DNA from: Leuctra nigra | Taxonomy: Eukaryota; Arthropoda; Insecta; Plecoptera; Leuctridae | Direction of reading: 5' to 3' | DNA: 64,000 nt | NCBI GenBank assembly: GCA_934045905.1 | Contig: OW203762.1 | Location: forward strand, 2,790,001-2,854,000 | Part shown: positions 63,401 to 64,000 of the stretch, piece after piece | Layout of the letters: the number at the start of each line of letters is the position of its first letter | Numbering within the stretch: position 1 is the stretch's first letter | Notes under the pieces: model-generated | Told to the model about the DNA's origin: nothing | The model's input: only the letters and a program-made list of their open reading frames with translations | Database searches by the model: none | Program-made: the position numbers and the translations under genes

Positions 63401-64000
63401 TCTGTCTTTGAGTGGGCTTATGTAAGTGAACTCGCGATTGGTTGGATTTAGCTCGCGCCATACGTCTCGCAGGTCCTCGGAATCGAGCAGGGCGATCAGC
63501 GGGGACACCAGTTCGTTTCGGTGTTCAATGGAGACCGCACGGTCGGCTGGCTCGAGAGTACAGTTCCAGTCGCCTGCCATGATAATTCGGTGGTTCACTG
63601 GAATACTCAGGATATATTCACTGACTTTATCCATTACTTCTAAGCCTTTCGCTTTACTCTGTGGCATGTAAATGTTAATTAGGTGGACTTGGGATTTATT
63701 TGATTGTAAGATGGCAGTCTGAGCGAAGCCGGCTACTAAAATTTGAGTTGTGTCGAAAGCTATACCTCTGGATAGTATTGCTGTCCCACTATTACGCTGC
63801 ACTGGCGCATTGATTGCAGATGAAAAATTATTTAGATAGTTTATTGAGAATTCAGTGTCCACGTTGGTTTCTTGGAGAAAAATTATTTCAGAGTTGAGCT
63901 TTTTGATATAGTTCGAAAGTAATATTTGCTTCAGTTCGTTATTCATGCCCCTAACGTTGAGTGATAGGAAATTATGAGGCATTTATTAATTATTCATTGT
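60421..64000 (-). mobile_element. Tx1/L1-like LINE, copy 2 (runs off window)
   Basis: Same orientation and structure as copy 1, poly(A) at 60421-60443. ORF1 and the 5' end lie beyond 64000; only the last few ORF1 codons (63986-64000) are present. Confidence 0.93.
60527..63982 (-). pseudogene. LINE copy 2 ORF2 with amber stop
   Basis: Same protein as copy 1 with about a dozen substitutions. At codon 991 a Trp codon TGG is TAG (near 61009), cutting off the last 160 residues including the zinc knuckle. EN and RT catalytic motifs are still intact before the stop. In this copy the ORF1-ORF2 junction reads TAA TAA ATG. Confidence 0.93.

Overview
The window looks like arthropod nuclear DNA, probably from an insect with a large, repeat-rich genome. 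The evidence is spliced metazoan exons with GT-AG borders, many AT-rich introns, and a transposon mix (gypsy, Jockey-like, Tx1-like, Penelope, mariner, hAT, Harbinger-like) typical of arthropods. I cannot name the species. Nothing prokaryotic is present. Most of the 64 kb is mobile or repetitive DNA, and only five short host exons from two genes are supportable.

Host gene 1 is Prp4 (the U4/U6 snRNP protein PRPF4), on the minus strand. Exon 1 is near 19078-18874, exon 2 at 18016-17812 and exon 3 at 11557-11427. The splice phases agree, and the rest of the gene (the WD40 part) must lie left of position 1. Its introns are packed with insertions. In intron 3 (1-11426) an intact gypsy element with identical LTRs sits inside the gag of a second LTR element. 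That element sits inside a decayed Jockey-like retrotransposon, which also carries a 5'-truncated LINE and a MITE. Intron 2 holds a roughly 4 kb TTA-flanked DNA element interrupted by a dead LINE, a TA-flanked MITE and a mariner fold-back.

The stretch 19.1-34 kb has no genes. It holds two adjacent hAT-type elements with perfect 8-bp target duplications, a truncated LINE with a 19-bp duplication, two full SINE-like copies with perfect duplications, poly-G/poly-C-ended MITEs, a 1.1-kb tandem duplication and Harbinger-like fold-backs. From 34 to 47 kb lies a mosaic of a few inter-related repeat families with long palindromes and a 118-bp minisatellite. These repeats carry many copies of a GCCGCCAT / ACCGGAAG / TGACGTCA motif cluster. 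The same stretch has a 307-bp tandem array of four tRNA-like units, one interrupted by a 2-kb element with THAP remnants and a nested Penelope fragment.

Host gene 2, on the plus strand, has two symmetric phase 1-1 exons (52338-52637 and 54394-54714). They encode a cysteine-containing, probably extracellular protein that I do not recognise. The right end (55370-64000, minus strand) holds two nearly identical head-to-tail copies of a Tx1/L1-like non-LTR retrotransposon. Each has its poly(A) end against a (GATA)n microsatellite, and the 5' end of the first copy also abuts one, which suggests microsatellite-directed insertion. Copy 1 has two intact ORFs. Copy 2 has an amber stop in ORF2 and runs off the window.
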